DNA from: Nitrospirota bacterium
GTDB lineage: Bacteria; Nitrospirota; Thermodesulfovibrionia; UBA6902
DNA length: 50,926 bases
Direction: 5' to 3'
Assembly: GCA_016214845.1 (NCBI GenBank)
Contig: JACRMS010000010.1
Coordinates: 1 to 50,926 of the forward strand
Shown here piece by piece: positions 35,230 to 43,460 of the stretch. The stretch's first letter is position 1. Each line of letters starts with the position of its first letter. The notes under the pieces were generated by a model. The model searched no databases. It was not told where the DNA came from and saw only the letters and a program-made list of their open reading frames with translations. The position numbers and the translations under genes were made by a program.

Positions 35230-35283
35230 TTTGCAGTCAAAATGCATACACAGAGACCTGTTGACTGCAAAAGTCGTGCTCCT
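35230..35283. other. Candidate attachment site beside the integrase gene
   Basis: AGTCGTGCTCCT at 35272-35283 repeats the sequence of the tRNA-Ser anticodon region (35087-35098). Just before it stands an 11-bp perfect inverted repeat (TTTGCAGTCAA at 35230-35240, TTGACTGCAAA at 35261-35271), as recombinase sites often show. No matching right end was found. Confidence 0.4.
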
Positions 35284-36295
35284 AAAATTTAAGGGTATTG
35301 ATCGCATCGCGTAAATGTTCCGCTATCAGTTTCGTATATATCTCGGTTGTCTTTACAGTGGTGTGTCCAAGAACCTCAGACACTATTTTTAACGGCACCC
35401 CCTTCAGCAGCATAAACGTTGCCGAGGTATGCCTCATGTCGTGTAGTTTAACATTTTTCAGTCCTGCATTATCAGCATACTTTCTGAATTTCTTGGATAC
35501 TTCCTTGGGGTGATAGTAACAGGAAGGAAATACCGGACCTATATGCTTTTTCCGGTAGAAGAGCAGTTCCTTCAAGTTATCTGCAAGGGGAATAATCCTG
35601 GTCTTGGTTTTACTCTCCTTAATATGAACCATCCATATGTCGTTGTTTTCCTTGAAATCCTGCCACTGTAGTCTTGCGATCTCAGTCCTGCGTCCTGCGG
35701 TGTACAAATAGGTAAGGAGAAGCTCTCTATCTTCCTGTATGCTGATTGCAGACAGCAGCTTTTCGATCTCCTGCTTGTTGCAGGCCCTCGGAAGGCTGTC
35801 TTTGAGCTTGATTTGCTTTACATATTCCCATGGGGTCTTATCAATATACTCCCATTCAACTGCCTTTTTAAAAGCTGCCTTAAGGTGCCTTATAGCGATG
35901 TTGATGGTGGTGGGTTTCAGGGTATTTCCCCTGAGATGATTAATAAATTCCTCGCATTGTTTTCTGGTAATAGAATTGATCAGTGTAGCACCACCGAGGA
36001 AATCAGTCAATTTGTCAAAAGATTCTTTGTCTAACCTTGTAGTATTCGATGCCTTGTTTTCTTCTCTATGTGCTATATATTCTTTTGAGAAATCAGCAAC
36101 AGAGCTATATGATTTTCGCTCCAACTGGATCAGTCTGCCGAGCAGAGCCTCTTTCTCTATCTGTTTAAGGAGCCTTTGGGCAAGAAGCTTGTCTTTTGTT
36201 TTCAGGCTCTTTGCTTGTCCTCGCCTGATTTCTACATAGTAGGTTCCATTTTTTCTTTTGAAAAGTCTCATGACAGGAAATTTTATTATATTCAT
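35282..36295 (-). CDS. int: Tyrosine recombinase (phage-type integrase)
   Basis: A 337-residue integrase. N-terminal DNA-binding segment (MRLFKRKNGTYYVEIRRGQ), core-binding SAM-like domain, and catalytic domain with arginine in YTAGRRTEIARLQW, HDMRHTSATF (HxxR) and LGHTTVKTTEIYTKL with the nucleophile tyrosine. It lies next to tRNA-Ser, pointing toward it, and its ATG overlaps the stop of the excisionase-like gene. Confidence 0.95.
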   Translation of the reverse strand: MNIIKFPVMRLFKRKNGTYYVEIRRGQAKSLKTKDKLLAQRLLKQIEKEALLGRLIQLERKSYSSVADFSKEYIAHREENKASNTTRLDKESFDKLTDFLGGATLINSITRKQCEEFINHLRGNTLKPTTINIAIRHLKAAFKKAVEWEYIDKTPWEYVKQIKLKDSLPRACNKQEIEKLLSAISIQEDRELLLTYLYTAGRRTEIARLQWQDFKENNDIWMVHIKESKTKTRIIPLADNLKELLFYRKKHIGPVFPSCYYHPKEVSKKFRKYADNAGLKNVKLHDMRHTSATFMLLKGVPLKIVSEVLGHTTVKTTEIYTKLIAEHLRDAINTLKF

Positions 36296-36579
36296 CTTAC
36301 AAATCGCAATGTTGACAAATGGATTTTTACCGGGTCTTGGAGCATGAAACTATCAATGCTTTCACGGTCAATATACCATTTGCCTCCGAGTCGTTTGGCA
36401 TATATGCAGCCATCTTTTTTTATATACTCCATAAGAGTGTTTTTCGACATCGAGGTGTAGGCGCAAGCGGCTTTTACGTCCATCCAGCGGGGGTAGCTGT
36501 TCTGACCGGAAAGATTAATAACCCGGCGCACAAGCTCTTTAAGCTCGTGGACGTCACAGCACAATTCTTTTTGATCCAT
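36292..36579 (-). CDS. Excisionase-like helix-turn-helix protein
   Basis: A 95-residue protein with a MerR/excisionase-type winged helix (about 33-78): WMDVKAACAYTSMSKNTLMEYIKKDG followed by AKRLGGKWYIDRESIDSFM. The ATGA overlap with int means the two are made together. The 282-base gap upstream (36580-36861) shows only a 12-bp palindrome TACTTCGAAGTA near 36748. Confidence 0.75.
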   Translation of the reverse strand: MDQKELCCDVHELKELVRRVINLSGQNSYPRWMDVKAACAYTSMSKNTLMEYIKKDGCIYAKRLGGKWYIDRESIDSFMLQDPVKIHLSTLRFVR

Positions 36580-36861
36580 CTGTTATGTATTACTTCTGGG
36601 AAGAATCCGGGGATGTTGGGCTGGAAGGATCGGGATATAGAAGTTATTGAATAAGAAGATGCCGGTTTCTTGTAAAAACCAGATATTCTATCAGCTCTAC
36701 GTTTTGCAACAAAGGCCGTGCTGGTTTTCTCAAAATTACAAATTTATTACTTCGAAGTAGGCAAGATAACCGAGGACAAGAAGTTCCTTAATTTCTGAGT
36801 TTCAGGCGCAAATTAAGCTGTAATATCAATACATTCCAAACATTATGCGCTGCTGGATGGC

Positions 36862-39129
36862 TCAAACATCATACTCAGTTAATAACCCGGCAAGGATTTC
36901 ATCGACAACGTCACTTATCGGTTTCTTCCATTGGAGGTAAGGATTGTCCGATAATTTTTTCTTTACGGTTGCTTTTAATTCCTCAAGTCTGAGTTTTTCT
37001 TTAAACTTTGGGAATATCTGTTTCAGAATTTCCTCTGTGCGTTCTTCAATCTTTGCCTCCCTGATAAGTTTGTCTCTGACCTTATCCTTTATCTTCTGTT
37101 CACCTTTGCTTTCAAACTCATTGGACAAGATATGATCTGGTGGAATAAGCTTGCCGTTTGCATAATCCTCCATCTTTTTATCCAGCCACTTAATAAAGGT
37201 AGGGGTATCCATTGCGTTTAACTCAATCCGGTTGGATTTGTACCATTTCTGCCATCGAACGGATACATAATCCGCACAGTTCTTTGGCTGCTTTTTCTTT
37301 AGCGTTTCAACCTGAAGTCCCATGTCAAGACCTTCTTCTGCTTCTAATCCCAAATTTACAACTCTGACTTTTCGTTGGGGCCTTATCCTTGTTGCTTCAA
37401 CAAGGGATTGATAAATGAGCGTTCCGTCAATATCCGCATCATGGATACAGAAAAAAAGAAGCTCTTCATCACTCTCCCCGATCAAATCCAATACATCTCT
37501 CGCAGCTCCGGTTGAGTAGCCTTTACTTGTCAGTAAAGCGCAATCATGCTTTTCAGGCCATTTTGCGCTCTTTAATATTTCAATAAAACCTTCCTTTTCA
37601 CAGTAAATGATTTTGTTAAAGGTCCATTCAGGCGTTTTATAGTTTTCGACACTTAAGGTGCCCAGCGTGATGGTTTCCTTAAGATGCGGATGATACAGAA
37701 CACCCCGGTCGTCTCTGTAAATATTCCGTAACTCAGAACCTTTCTCAGCCTCATGCCCGGTTATTATTTTTATGAAGTTTTTATACGTCAGATCTTTCCC
37801 CAATTCTCTGTTTACTATTGCTCTGGCAACGTAATAAATCTGCCTTTGAGAATATCTGTAGAGATAGTTATCGCTCGATTTAATCATTGCAACATCGAGA
37901 TTATCCAGCACTACTTGTTTTTGAGATATTTTCTTTTGCTTGGGGTTGCTTTGCTTGGACTTTGATTTTTTTATAGCGGCTGTAATTGCTGCTCCGATCT
38001 TATCGTTCAGAGCGGAAAAGTCCGGCGCCTTACTGTCAGAAGTGATAGGCATATAGGGGGTTATTACATTTACCAATATCTCTTTTGGTGTTTTTACATT
38101 TGCCCTGCAGTCAATCCCGCAGCCAAACAGCCAAACATCCTGAGGATACACATGAGTGTTGACATTCCCGGTTACAGGAGTCCTGTTCACACAAAAGGTT
38201 GAACGAAACTTATCAGAGTTTTTTACCCATACCTCAAGAACATAAGGCACGATAGGCTGTGACATTTGCTCCTCTAATCTTATTTCAAAGTTGCCGTGAG
38301 TTTTATGATAAACATCAAAGCCTTCGATATCGCCGACAAGCCCTAATCTCTCGGTACTAACCGGCTTTGCCAGCTTTCTCATCCTGAGCTGCAATCTCTC
38401 GATATCCACTCTGTTTAACTTTTTGACTTTCTTTACGTTGAATTCTTCAGCAATCTTCCATTTGATATCCCCTGAGAGGGAATCAAACTCTTCAACGAAT
38501 CTTGCAACCGTCAAGTCATCAGGAGACGACTTGACCAGTTCGTAGAAAAAGTCGAAATCATACCAATGAGGGGAAGTCTTGCCTTTATATCTATTGCCTC
38601 TGTTTAATTGAATCGCTTTATTGCTCCATTCAAAGACGTTGTTCAGATTAAAATTCGGAAGTGTCACTTCAATCCGGGTTCCGGTTTTATTATAATTTCC
38701 GGTCTGCCTGTAAAGGGTTTCACCGGCATCAAACTGCGGGAATAATTGAAGGCATCTTCCTCTCGTCATGACTTTTAAAGTGCCTTCGCTTACCAACACT
38801 GAAGCTGCTATTACTCTTGATCCATTGCCGACCGCGCCCCGTGTCGGCATCCTGTAATATTTTGTTGACCGTAATGGCCGATTGATTGAAAAGAGACTTG
38901 CTATTTCTTCATCAGTTCCGGAAATCCCTTTGCCGTAATCCTCAACAAAGAATCCATTCCCTTCCAATAAGCCGGTCTCGCAGTGTGAACTTGCATCTAA
39001 TGCGTTGTCTGTCAGTTCTTTTGCGACTAACTTCGGTAATAGGTGGATATCAACCCCTATAACCTGCTTCAATCCTTGTAACGTTCTGAAAAGGGTCCAA
39101 TGTTCTCTTTCATGAAAACTTGGGGCCAT
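36862..39129 (-). CDS. Single-chain type IIB topoisomerase, topoisomerase VIII-like
   Basis: 755 residues fusing B and A parts. GHKL ATPase: N-box LVAKELTDNALDAS (E38, N42, D45), EDYGKGI (63-69), GAVGNGSR (98-105) and GTRIEVTLP (150). The A part has a winged helix with RQIYY (429-433; catalytic tyrosine candidate Y432/Y433) and GVLYHPH, and a TOPRIM domain with E511 in YCEKEG and D564, D566 in HDADIDG, plus SKGYSTGAARD. Fused A-B chains of this kind, topoisomerase VIII, are known from free or integrated plasmids, which fits this island. It should cleave duplex DNA with ATP and may serve element replication; activity is unproven. Confidence 0.82.
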   Translation of the reverse strand: MAPSFHEREHWTLFRTLQGLKQVIGVDIHLLPKLVAKELTDNALDASSHCETGLLEGNGFFVEDYGKGISGTDEEIASLFSINRPLRSTKYYRMPTRGAVGNGSRVIAASVLVSEGTLKVMTRGRCLQLFPQFDAGETLYRQTGNYNKTGTRIEVTLPNFNLNNVFEWSNKAIQLNRGNRYKGKTSPHWYDFDFFYELVKSSPDDLTVARFVEEFDSLSGDIKWKIAEEFNVKKVKKLNRVDIERLQLRMRKLAKPVSTERLGLVGDIEGFDVYHKTHGNFEIRLEEQMSQPIVPYVLEVWVKNSDKFRSTFCVNRTPVTGNVNTHVYPQDVWLFGCGIDCRANVKTPKEILVNVITPYMPITSDSKAPDFSALNDKIGAAITAAIKKSKSKQSNPKQKKISQKQVVLDNLDVAMIKSSDNYLYRYSQRQIYYVARAIVNRELGKDLTYKNFIKIITGHEAEKGSELRNIYRDDRGVLYHPHLKETITLGTLSVENYKTPEWTFNKIIYCEKEGFIEILKSAKWPEKHDCALLTSKGYSTGAARDVLDLIGESDEELLFFCIHDADIDGTLIYQSLVEATRIRPQRKVRVVNLGLEAEEGLDMGLQVETLKKKQPKNCADYVSVRWQKWYKSNRIELNAMDTPTFIKWLDKKMEDYANGKLIPPDHILSNEFESKGEQKIKDKVRDKLIREAKIEERTEEILKQIFPKFKEKLRLEELKATVKKKLSDNPYLQWKKPISDVVDEILAGLLTEYDV

Positions 39130-39250
39130 ATTATTTACTTCTCCTGTTGGTAATCAGATTCAAGATGGCCATTGAACATCCTGTAATAAAATATCGGTTG
39201 TTTTTGCCGCTTAATTAAGTGAAGCCTTCTGCTCCTCGTTTAGAATGTTT

Positions 39251-39541
39251 TTATCGGTCGAATGCGTTTGCAAAGACAGTACCTAAATCGGGTGGTAAAT
39301 CCGGGTCAGATGCCTGACCTGCATTTGTCTTCTGCTTACCATTAATCATATTTGCCACAGCCGGATTTTTATCAGTCCTGTTGTCTGCTGACGACAACTT
39401 CCCAAGGACATTGCAGTAGTGAAATGCCGCCATTTTCAGGTATGCGCTTCTGTTCTTAACGTCTTCGAGAATTTTCATTAGCTCGGCTTCAGCCGGATTC
39501 TTTGAATTCAGTGTCACTTTGATAATCATTTTCCCATTCAT
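39251..39541 (-). CDS. Small ribbon-helix-helix-like protein
   Basis: About 96 residues. The N-terminal part MIIKVTLNSKNPAEAELMKI and following KNRSAYLKMAAFHYCN fits the strand-helix-helix pattern of plasmid partition or copy-control proteins (ParR/CopG-like): short beta strand, NP-rich turn, helix, S-x-Y-L-K helix. The tail is polar and probably disordered. The start at 39541 follows AGGAGG closely; a second start four codons later is possible. Annotation is inference from pattern only. Confidence 0.45.
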   Translation of the reverse strand: MNGKMIIKVTLNSKNPAEAELMKILEDVKNRSAYLKMAAFHYCNVLGKLSSADNRTDKNPAVANMINGKQKTNAGQASDPDLPPDLGTVFANAFDR

Positions 39542-39678
39542 GACCTCCTGTCTATTTACTGCTGTATTACTTTCAGATGGTTCCGAATGAGATACCATGT
39601 GGTTTCCGATCCTGCAGAAAATGCTTAATCAAACGTCTTCGGTTACCGGCTGGTACTTAAACGGTTGCAATCCAAATA

Positions 39679-39712
39679 AAAAAGCCCAGAGGTAAAACTA
39701 TGCCTCCGGGCT
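39679..39712 (-). terminator. Intrinsic terminator overlapping the end of the 214-residue ORF
   Basis: On the minus strand AGCCCGGAGG and CCTCTGGGCT pair, followed by TTTTTTATT. The TAG stop of the gene (39700-39698) falls within the loop, so the stem's first half is also coding. Confidence 0.8.
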
Positions 39713-40342
39713 AATCCAAACTTTATATATCTTCCTGCGGGTATTTAGACGCAGGTCGGCCTTTATTAAAGCAACCTGATGTTTGCGGGCCTGTTTTGCT
39801 GTCCACAAGGCAAGTCGCTTTTTTTGTTCTACAATACCGCTGAAAGCTGGTATGCCGTTGATCAAATTAAAAGTCTTGATAATGTCCCACCTGTTTTTTG
39901 TTTTCACAACATCTGCCATTACTGCCTTAAAGCCTGCATAAGTCTCTTTCGTAAAACGAACAGAGCAGACTTCGTTATTGACGTATATGACGAGCGAAAT
40001 ATTATCGCTCACCTTTACCGTCATTGGCTTCTCGCAAACATCCGAAAACCTGTCATCATACAGCACATGATCCGTAGAGCCATGCGTATGCATGATGATA
40101 GCAGTAGATTCATATCTCAGATAGAAGAAATTTGCGACGCGTTTTTCTTTCAGCCTGCACCGCTGGAACTTGGACTTTTCCGTCTCGTATTTCCTGATCA
40201 GCTTCCGGTCAATTCCCAGCCATTTGTCGCGCTTCCTTTCGGGCAGATCTGTAACGTGATAGAACAGGTACCCTCGTCCGATCAAGTACACTATCTCCTG
40301 AATGAATCCCTGCCAGCTCCCTGTTAGATAGTTATAAGCCAT
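39698..40342 (-). CDS. Hypothetical protein of the mobile island
   Basis: A 214-residue basic protein starting MAYNYLTGSWQGFIQEIVYL; GGGAGG eight bases upstream decides the start. No family is recognised. It is rich in Lys, Arg and Tyr, without signal or membrane segments, with alternating strands and helices (HVTDLPERKRDKWLGID; ANFFYLRYESTAIIMHTHG). Placed beside the RHH-like and topoisomerase genes, it may be a replication or transfer function of the element, but nothing in the sequence proves this. Confidence 0.6.
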   Translation of the reverse strand: MAYNYLTGSWQGFIQEIVYLIGRGYLFYHVTDLPERKRDKWLGIDRKLIRKYETEKSKFQRCRLKEKRVANFFYLRYESTAIIMHTHGSTDHVLYDDRFSDVCEKPMTVKVSDNISLVIYVNNEVCSVRFTKETYAGFKAVMADVVKTKNRWDIIKTFNLINGIPAFSGIVEQKKRLALWTAKQARKHQVALIKADLRLNTRRKIYKVWISPEA

Positions 40343-40440
40343 AAAATTACCTCCCGGTTTTTTATTAAGCTCGGCCTCCCGGCCAGCAGCTTTCCTAATT
40401 GATATCACTTAAATAGCAGCATCAATAAGTAAAGCCACTC

Positions 40441-41168
40441 CCAAAAAGGTTCAGCAAGGTGTAGTCTTTTACGCGCCGTATTAAACGGGATGTCATTCCC
40501 GTCCGGCATCGGGTCACCACTGCCTTGCAGTGACCCTCAACGCTATTCAACTACGCTCCTGATCCTCGCACGATTTCTCGCCGTTCGGACCGTGCCGCCT
40601 TAGATAATTGTGTTAAGGAAATGGTCAGGTCGCTCACTTCGACGGTTGTGTGCATATGCACGACCCCGAATATGGAAGCAGGTCCTTACTCGCTCCAGAG
40701 GAGTTTTCGGATACCCGTCGAAGATCAAAGCAGTTCGGCCTCGCCTCTCCATTTCCTTTTACCCGGTCGCATCCTCCTGAAACGGATAGGATGCTTTCCC
40801 GCCAGGCATCATTGGCGGACTTTAAGGGTTCAGCTATACACCAACCGGAATTACTTCCAGTCAGTTCCCCCTCCGGGTCAGGTGTTACGTCATTACTGAC
40901 GTCCCACTGGATGGATTTTCACCACTTCACAATTACCGTACCTTTCCCCTGAATGGCCGGGGAAAGATGATGTCGGCGTCGCCCATACTCAGCAAGGCAG
41001 TGGGTAGAAGACATCTTACAGCCAGCCCCCGTTACCACCGGACAAGCACGTCTCCATGCATCCGGCGATGCCTTATGTATCTGCATCACATGTGACTGTG
41101 TGAGTAGCTATACATAACCCTTCTCCTCTGCTGAATATTCAAAGTGAAGAGCCGCTGAACTTTCTTGG
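40441..41168 (-). ncRNA. Large structured RNA: candidate circularly permuted group II intron
   Basis: A 728-nt segment without convincing ORFs. Its ends (41168-41154 and 40455-40441) can pair over 15 positions with one mismatch and one G-U. Reading the minus strand, a hairpin (TTATGTAT/ATACATAA) is followed by a domain V (41068-41035) and then some 570 nt of hairpin-rich sequence with CTTTCCCC/GGGGAAAG, ACGTCA/TGACGT, CCGCCA/TGGCGG, GCATCCT/AGGATGC and GGGTCA/TGACCC stems, and a GGCGAGGCCGAACTG word recalling domain I. Domain V before domain I, with the closing stem in the place of domain IV, is the order of circularly permuted group II introns. Splice sites were not assigned; a repeat-bounded intron fragment is the alternative. 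Confidence 0.6.
41035..41068 (-). ncRNA. Group II intron domain V hairpin
   Basis: Exactly 34 nt: a 9-bp lower helix starting TCGCCGGAT with CGC at positions 2-4 (the triad, CGC being the form of class C introns), the G3-U32 wobble, a 2-nt bulge (TT) at 24-25, a 5-bp upper helix and a GAGA (GNRA) tetraloop at 15-18. This is the full architecture of catalytic domain V. Confidence 0.82.
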
Positions 41169-41597
41169 AAAAAAACTATCCTTTTGGATTTGATGTGGGA
41201 ATGAAACAAAAGAAAATACTCGCTTTTGAAATCCTTTAATTTTCAATCGGTTTTCCCCTGCGCAACTTCCATATAGAATATGGGCGTATAGCAGAGCAAA
41301 AAAAATAATCAGGGTGCAAAACCCGTCTTGGAATCCGCTTCACCAGCGGAGATAAGGTAAGTGCCGGATGTCCCGCGCGTAACCCAGCAATTAGAAGTTC
41401 GACTATCGGGGTTGTCTACTCGAAGTTAATAGTTGTCTGTATATTACCTTTTGATTGTCTGAATATGGTTCTGAATTCATAATTCACCAGTGCTGTTATC
41501 TTTACCAGCATCATTTAGCTGCCCATGTTACGGGTAAGAGCATGTCTTTTTTCCCCATTTTGTGGCCATACAATAAATCCGACTGTTCGAAAGACAT

Positions 41598-41627
41598 TTG
41601 ACAGTTAAAAAGTAATACAGCTATATG
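41598..41627 (+). promoter_or_regulatory. Promoter of the HD-domain gene
   Basis: Perfect TTGACA (41598-41603) and TATATG (41622-41627) with 18-bp spacing, 18 bases before the ATG; AGAGG lies between as ribosome binding site. Confidence 0.55.
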
Positions 41628-41644
41628 ATAAAAGAGGTCAAAAT

Positions 41645-42667
41645 ATGAAAGAAGAAACATCGCTTTCCGATTCTGTGAAACTGATCTTGGGCTGCTATAT
41701 TTACCCATACCGCGACATTTACGAGTTTCAAAACGCACTTGATATCGTTGCGGAACTTATAAAGCTGCTTGAGAAATACGGGGATTGCCCTTCTGTTGTG
41801 GCTACAGGGAGCGGTCCTGAGGCGGATACTTCACCAGCGGTAAAAGACAGACTTGCTGGCGTCACCCTCAGGGAGCATTCCTATGGAGTGACATTGAATA
41901 TGGTCAAGGCCCTTAAGAAGAGTATTACGGACTATGAAATGCACATGCCGAAGGCGGTAATCACCGGCCTCGCTCATGACATAGGAAAGATTCCCCATTT
42001 AATCTCGAATTCAGCCGGTGAGGTGTATGAACATCAGATAATTAGCGCCCGGTGGCTTGAGGGAATGTTTTATGGGAAAAATCAAACCCTCGCAAGCCAA
42101 GTGATAAACGCAGTAGGGAACCATCACATATGCCTGAGGAATGATTTGGCCTGCATGTTGAAAAAAGCTGATCAGGAAGCACGGCAATCAGAACTTGTGA
42201 GATTCTCACGGAATCCCAGGATAGCGTCCCTGGATACATGGTTTAGCATAGAGGATTTTTACTGGAGGATAAGGCCATATATCAATTTTCCAAAGTCAAA
42301 CTGGCAGGCATTTACATTCAGGGACCTTGTCTACTGCAAACCACAATTGATTTATGAAACAGCAAAGGCCCTCTGCGAAGAGGCAAATATTATTGACCCG
42401 CTATTTCGGAGCAAGTTGTCATATGATAGAGCGTTGCACGGGATTATTAGTTTCCTCAGGAATTATGATTTTATTCCCGATCTGTTCGAAAAAGGGAAAC
42501 CCCGGAGACTTTATGCAATCAAAACCGAATTGGGCTCAACTCACAAAACATATTTGATCCCTCTCAAACCAGTCGGCTTTTATCGATGGAATGAAATTGA
42601 AAGGAAAAAGACAGAGTTCTTTTTAAGAGATGTTAAATCTGTGTATCCGACCGGGAAAGGCGATTGA
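41645..42667 (+). CDS. HD-domain protein (possible MobH/TraI_2-like)
   Basis: A 340-residue metal-dependent HD-fold protein: H in LREHSYGVTLNM, the HD pair in VITGLAHDIGKIPH, H in VYEHQIISARWL, NHH in VINAVGNHHICLR, and D in KKADQEAR. This is a complete HD phosphohydrolase core, with a C-terminal half of unknown type. MobH relaxases of integrative elements also carry HD-type motifs, so a transfer function is conceivable; a nucleotide phosphohydrolase is equally possible. It is transcribed toward the 43-bp repeat array. Confidence 0.65.
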   Translation: MKEETSLSDSVKLILGCYIYPYRDIYEFQNALDIVAELIKLLEKYGDCPSVVATGSGPEADTSPAVKDRLAGVTLREHSYGVTLNMVKALKKSITDYEMHMPKAVITGLAHDIGKIPHLISNSAGEVYEHQIISARWLEGMFYGKNQTLASQVINAVGNHHICLRNDLACMLKKADQEARQSELVRFSRNPRIASLDTWFSIEDFYWRIRPYINFPKSNWQAFTFRDLVYCKPQLIYETAKALCEEANIIDPLFRSKLSYDRALHGIISFLRNYDFIPDLFEKGKPRRLYAIKTELGSTHKTYLIPLKPVGFYRWNEIERKKTEFFLRDVKSVYPTGKGD

Positions 42668-42683
42668 AGTAATTCGCTTATTT

Positions 42684-42917
42684 TCCAAAAAAGTTAAGGT
42701 TCCCGATTTGGTCGCAGGCTGTCACAAAAGCAGGAACCCCTGGTTCCTAATCTTGTTGCACGATGTTACAAAAGCAGGAACCTTGGTTCCATTTATTGTT
42801 TCACGTGTCACAAAATATAGAACCTGTGTTCCATTTATCGTTGCATATATTGCAAAACATGGAACTTGACTTCCCGCTTTTGTCGCATGTGCTAAAAAAG
42901 CGGGAAGTTAGATGAGG
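42684..42917 (+). repeat. Array of about five degenerate 43-bp tandem repeats (iteron-like)
   Basis: Units start near 42708, 42753, 42796, 42838 and 42880, with a partial unit before. Each has a GTTGCA...TGTTACAAAA dyad and a GGAACC-n-GGTTCC dyad followed by ATTTA. In the fourth unit TTGCATATATTGCAA is a perfect palindrome. Head-to-tail dyads at this period in a plasmid-like element suggest iterons of a replication origin or a binding array. The surrounding gap 42668-42982 holds nothing else. Confidence 0.75.
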
Positions 42918-42982
42918 ACATTTTGGCACATATTTTGGCCAGATGTATTTATTTCATAGCACATCACACTAAAAAAACAACC

Positions 42983-43288
42983 TTATAAGCCACCTGCAGC
43001 CTTAACCTCTTCAAATTGTTTTGCAATAGCATTGATGCGCTCTAATTCACCCGGCGCTTTTTCTTGTGCTTCATCCGGCGACATCCCGGAACGGACAAGG
43101 GCGTGGAAGATCTCAAGGAGTTCTTCCTCATAAGTCATGCCATCCTTCAAGGAGTAATAATAACAATCCACCGGCATTTCACAATGTTTGTCTTTATTTT
43201 TTTTCCTTGCATGGATAACAGCCTGATTTAATATCTTCAAGGCTCTTTCGGTTTGCCGTGAGTTTCTATTGTCTTTTGCTTCGCTCAT
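42983..43288 (-). CDS. Hypothetical protein of the mobile island
   Basis: A 101-residue acidic, helical protein (TYEEELLEIFHALVRSGMSPDEAQEKAPGELERINAIAKQF) with a basic N-terminus. RBS AGGAGG five bases before the ATG. No family recognised; the MSPDEAQ helix pattern is common in small element-borne regulators. Confidence 0.6.
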   Translation of the reverse strand: MSEAKDNRNSRQTERALKILNQAVIHARKKNKDKHCEMPVDCYYYSLKDGMTYEEELLEIFHALVRSGMSPDEAQEKAPGELERINAIAKQFEEVKAAGGL

Positions 43289-43460
43289 TAAGCCTCCTTT
43301 TGCGTGTTACATTGTCATATTAAATAATAATTATGCTTCTTGAATAATATTATATCGTTCTGAATCACACATGTCAAGGCAAAATAACATTTAAAATGAC
43401 ATTTTTATATTTTGTTTGATAATATAGTATTACTTTTAAGCTTGTTCTGAACGTAACGAT

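Noticed and set aside
35074-35307. 77-codon frame spanning tRNA-Ser and the int end
   Set aside because: It runs through the tRNA-Ser gene and the candidate attachment site; not a plausible gene.
40621-40952. Two overlapping plus-strand ORFs (92 and 100 codons) in the structured region
   Set aside because: They overlap each other in different frames, have no ribosome binding site, are made of the strands of strong hairpins, and lie antisense to the domain V-bearing RNA; most likely spurious.
42684-42917. Short CRISPR array
   Set aside because: The repeats are degenerate and directly joined without unique spacers, and no cas genes are present; a tandem iteron-like array fits better.
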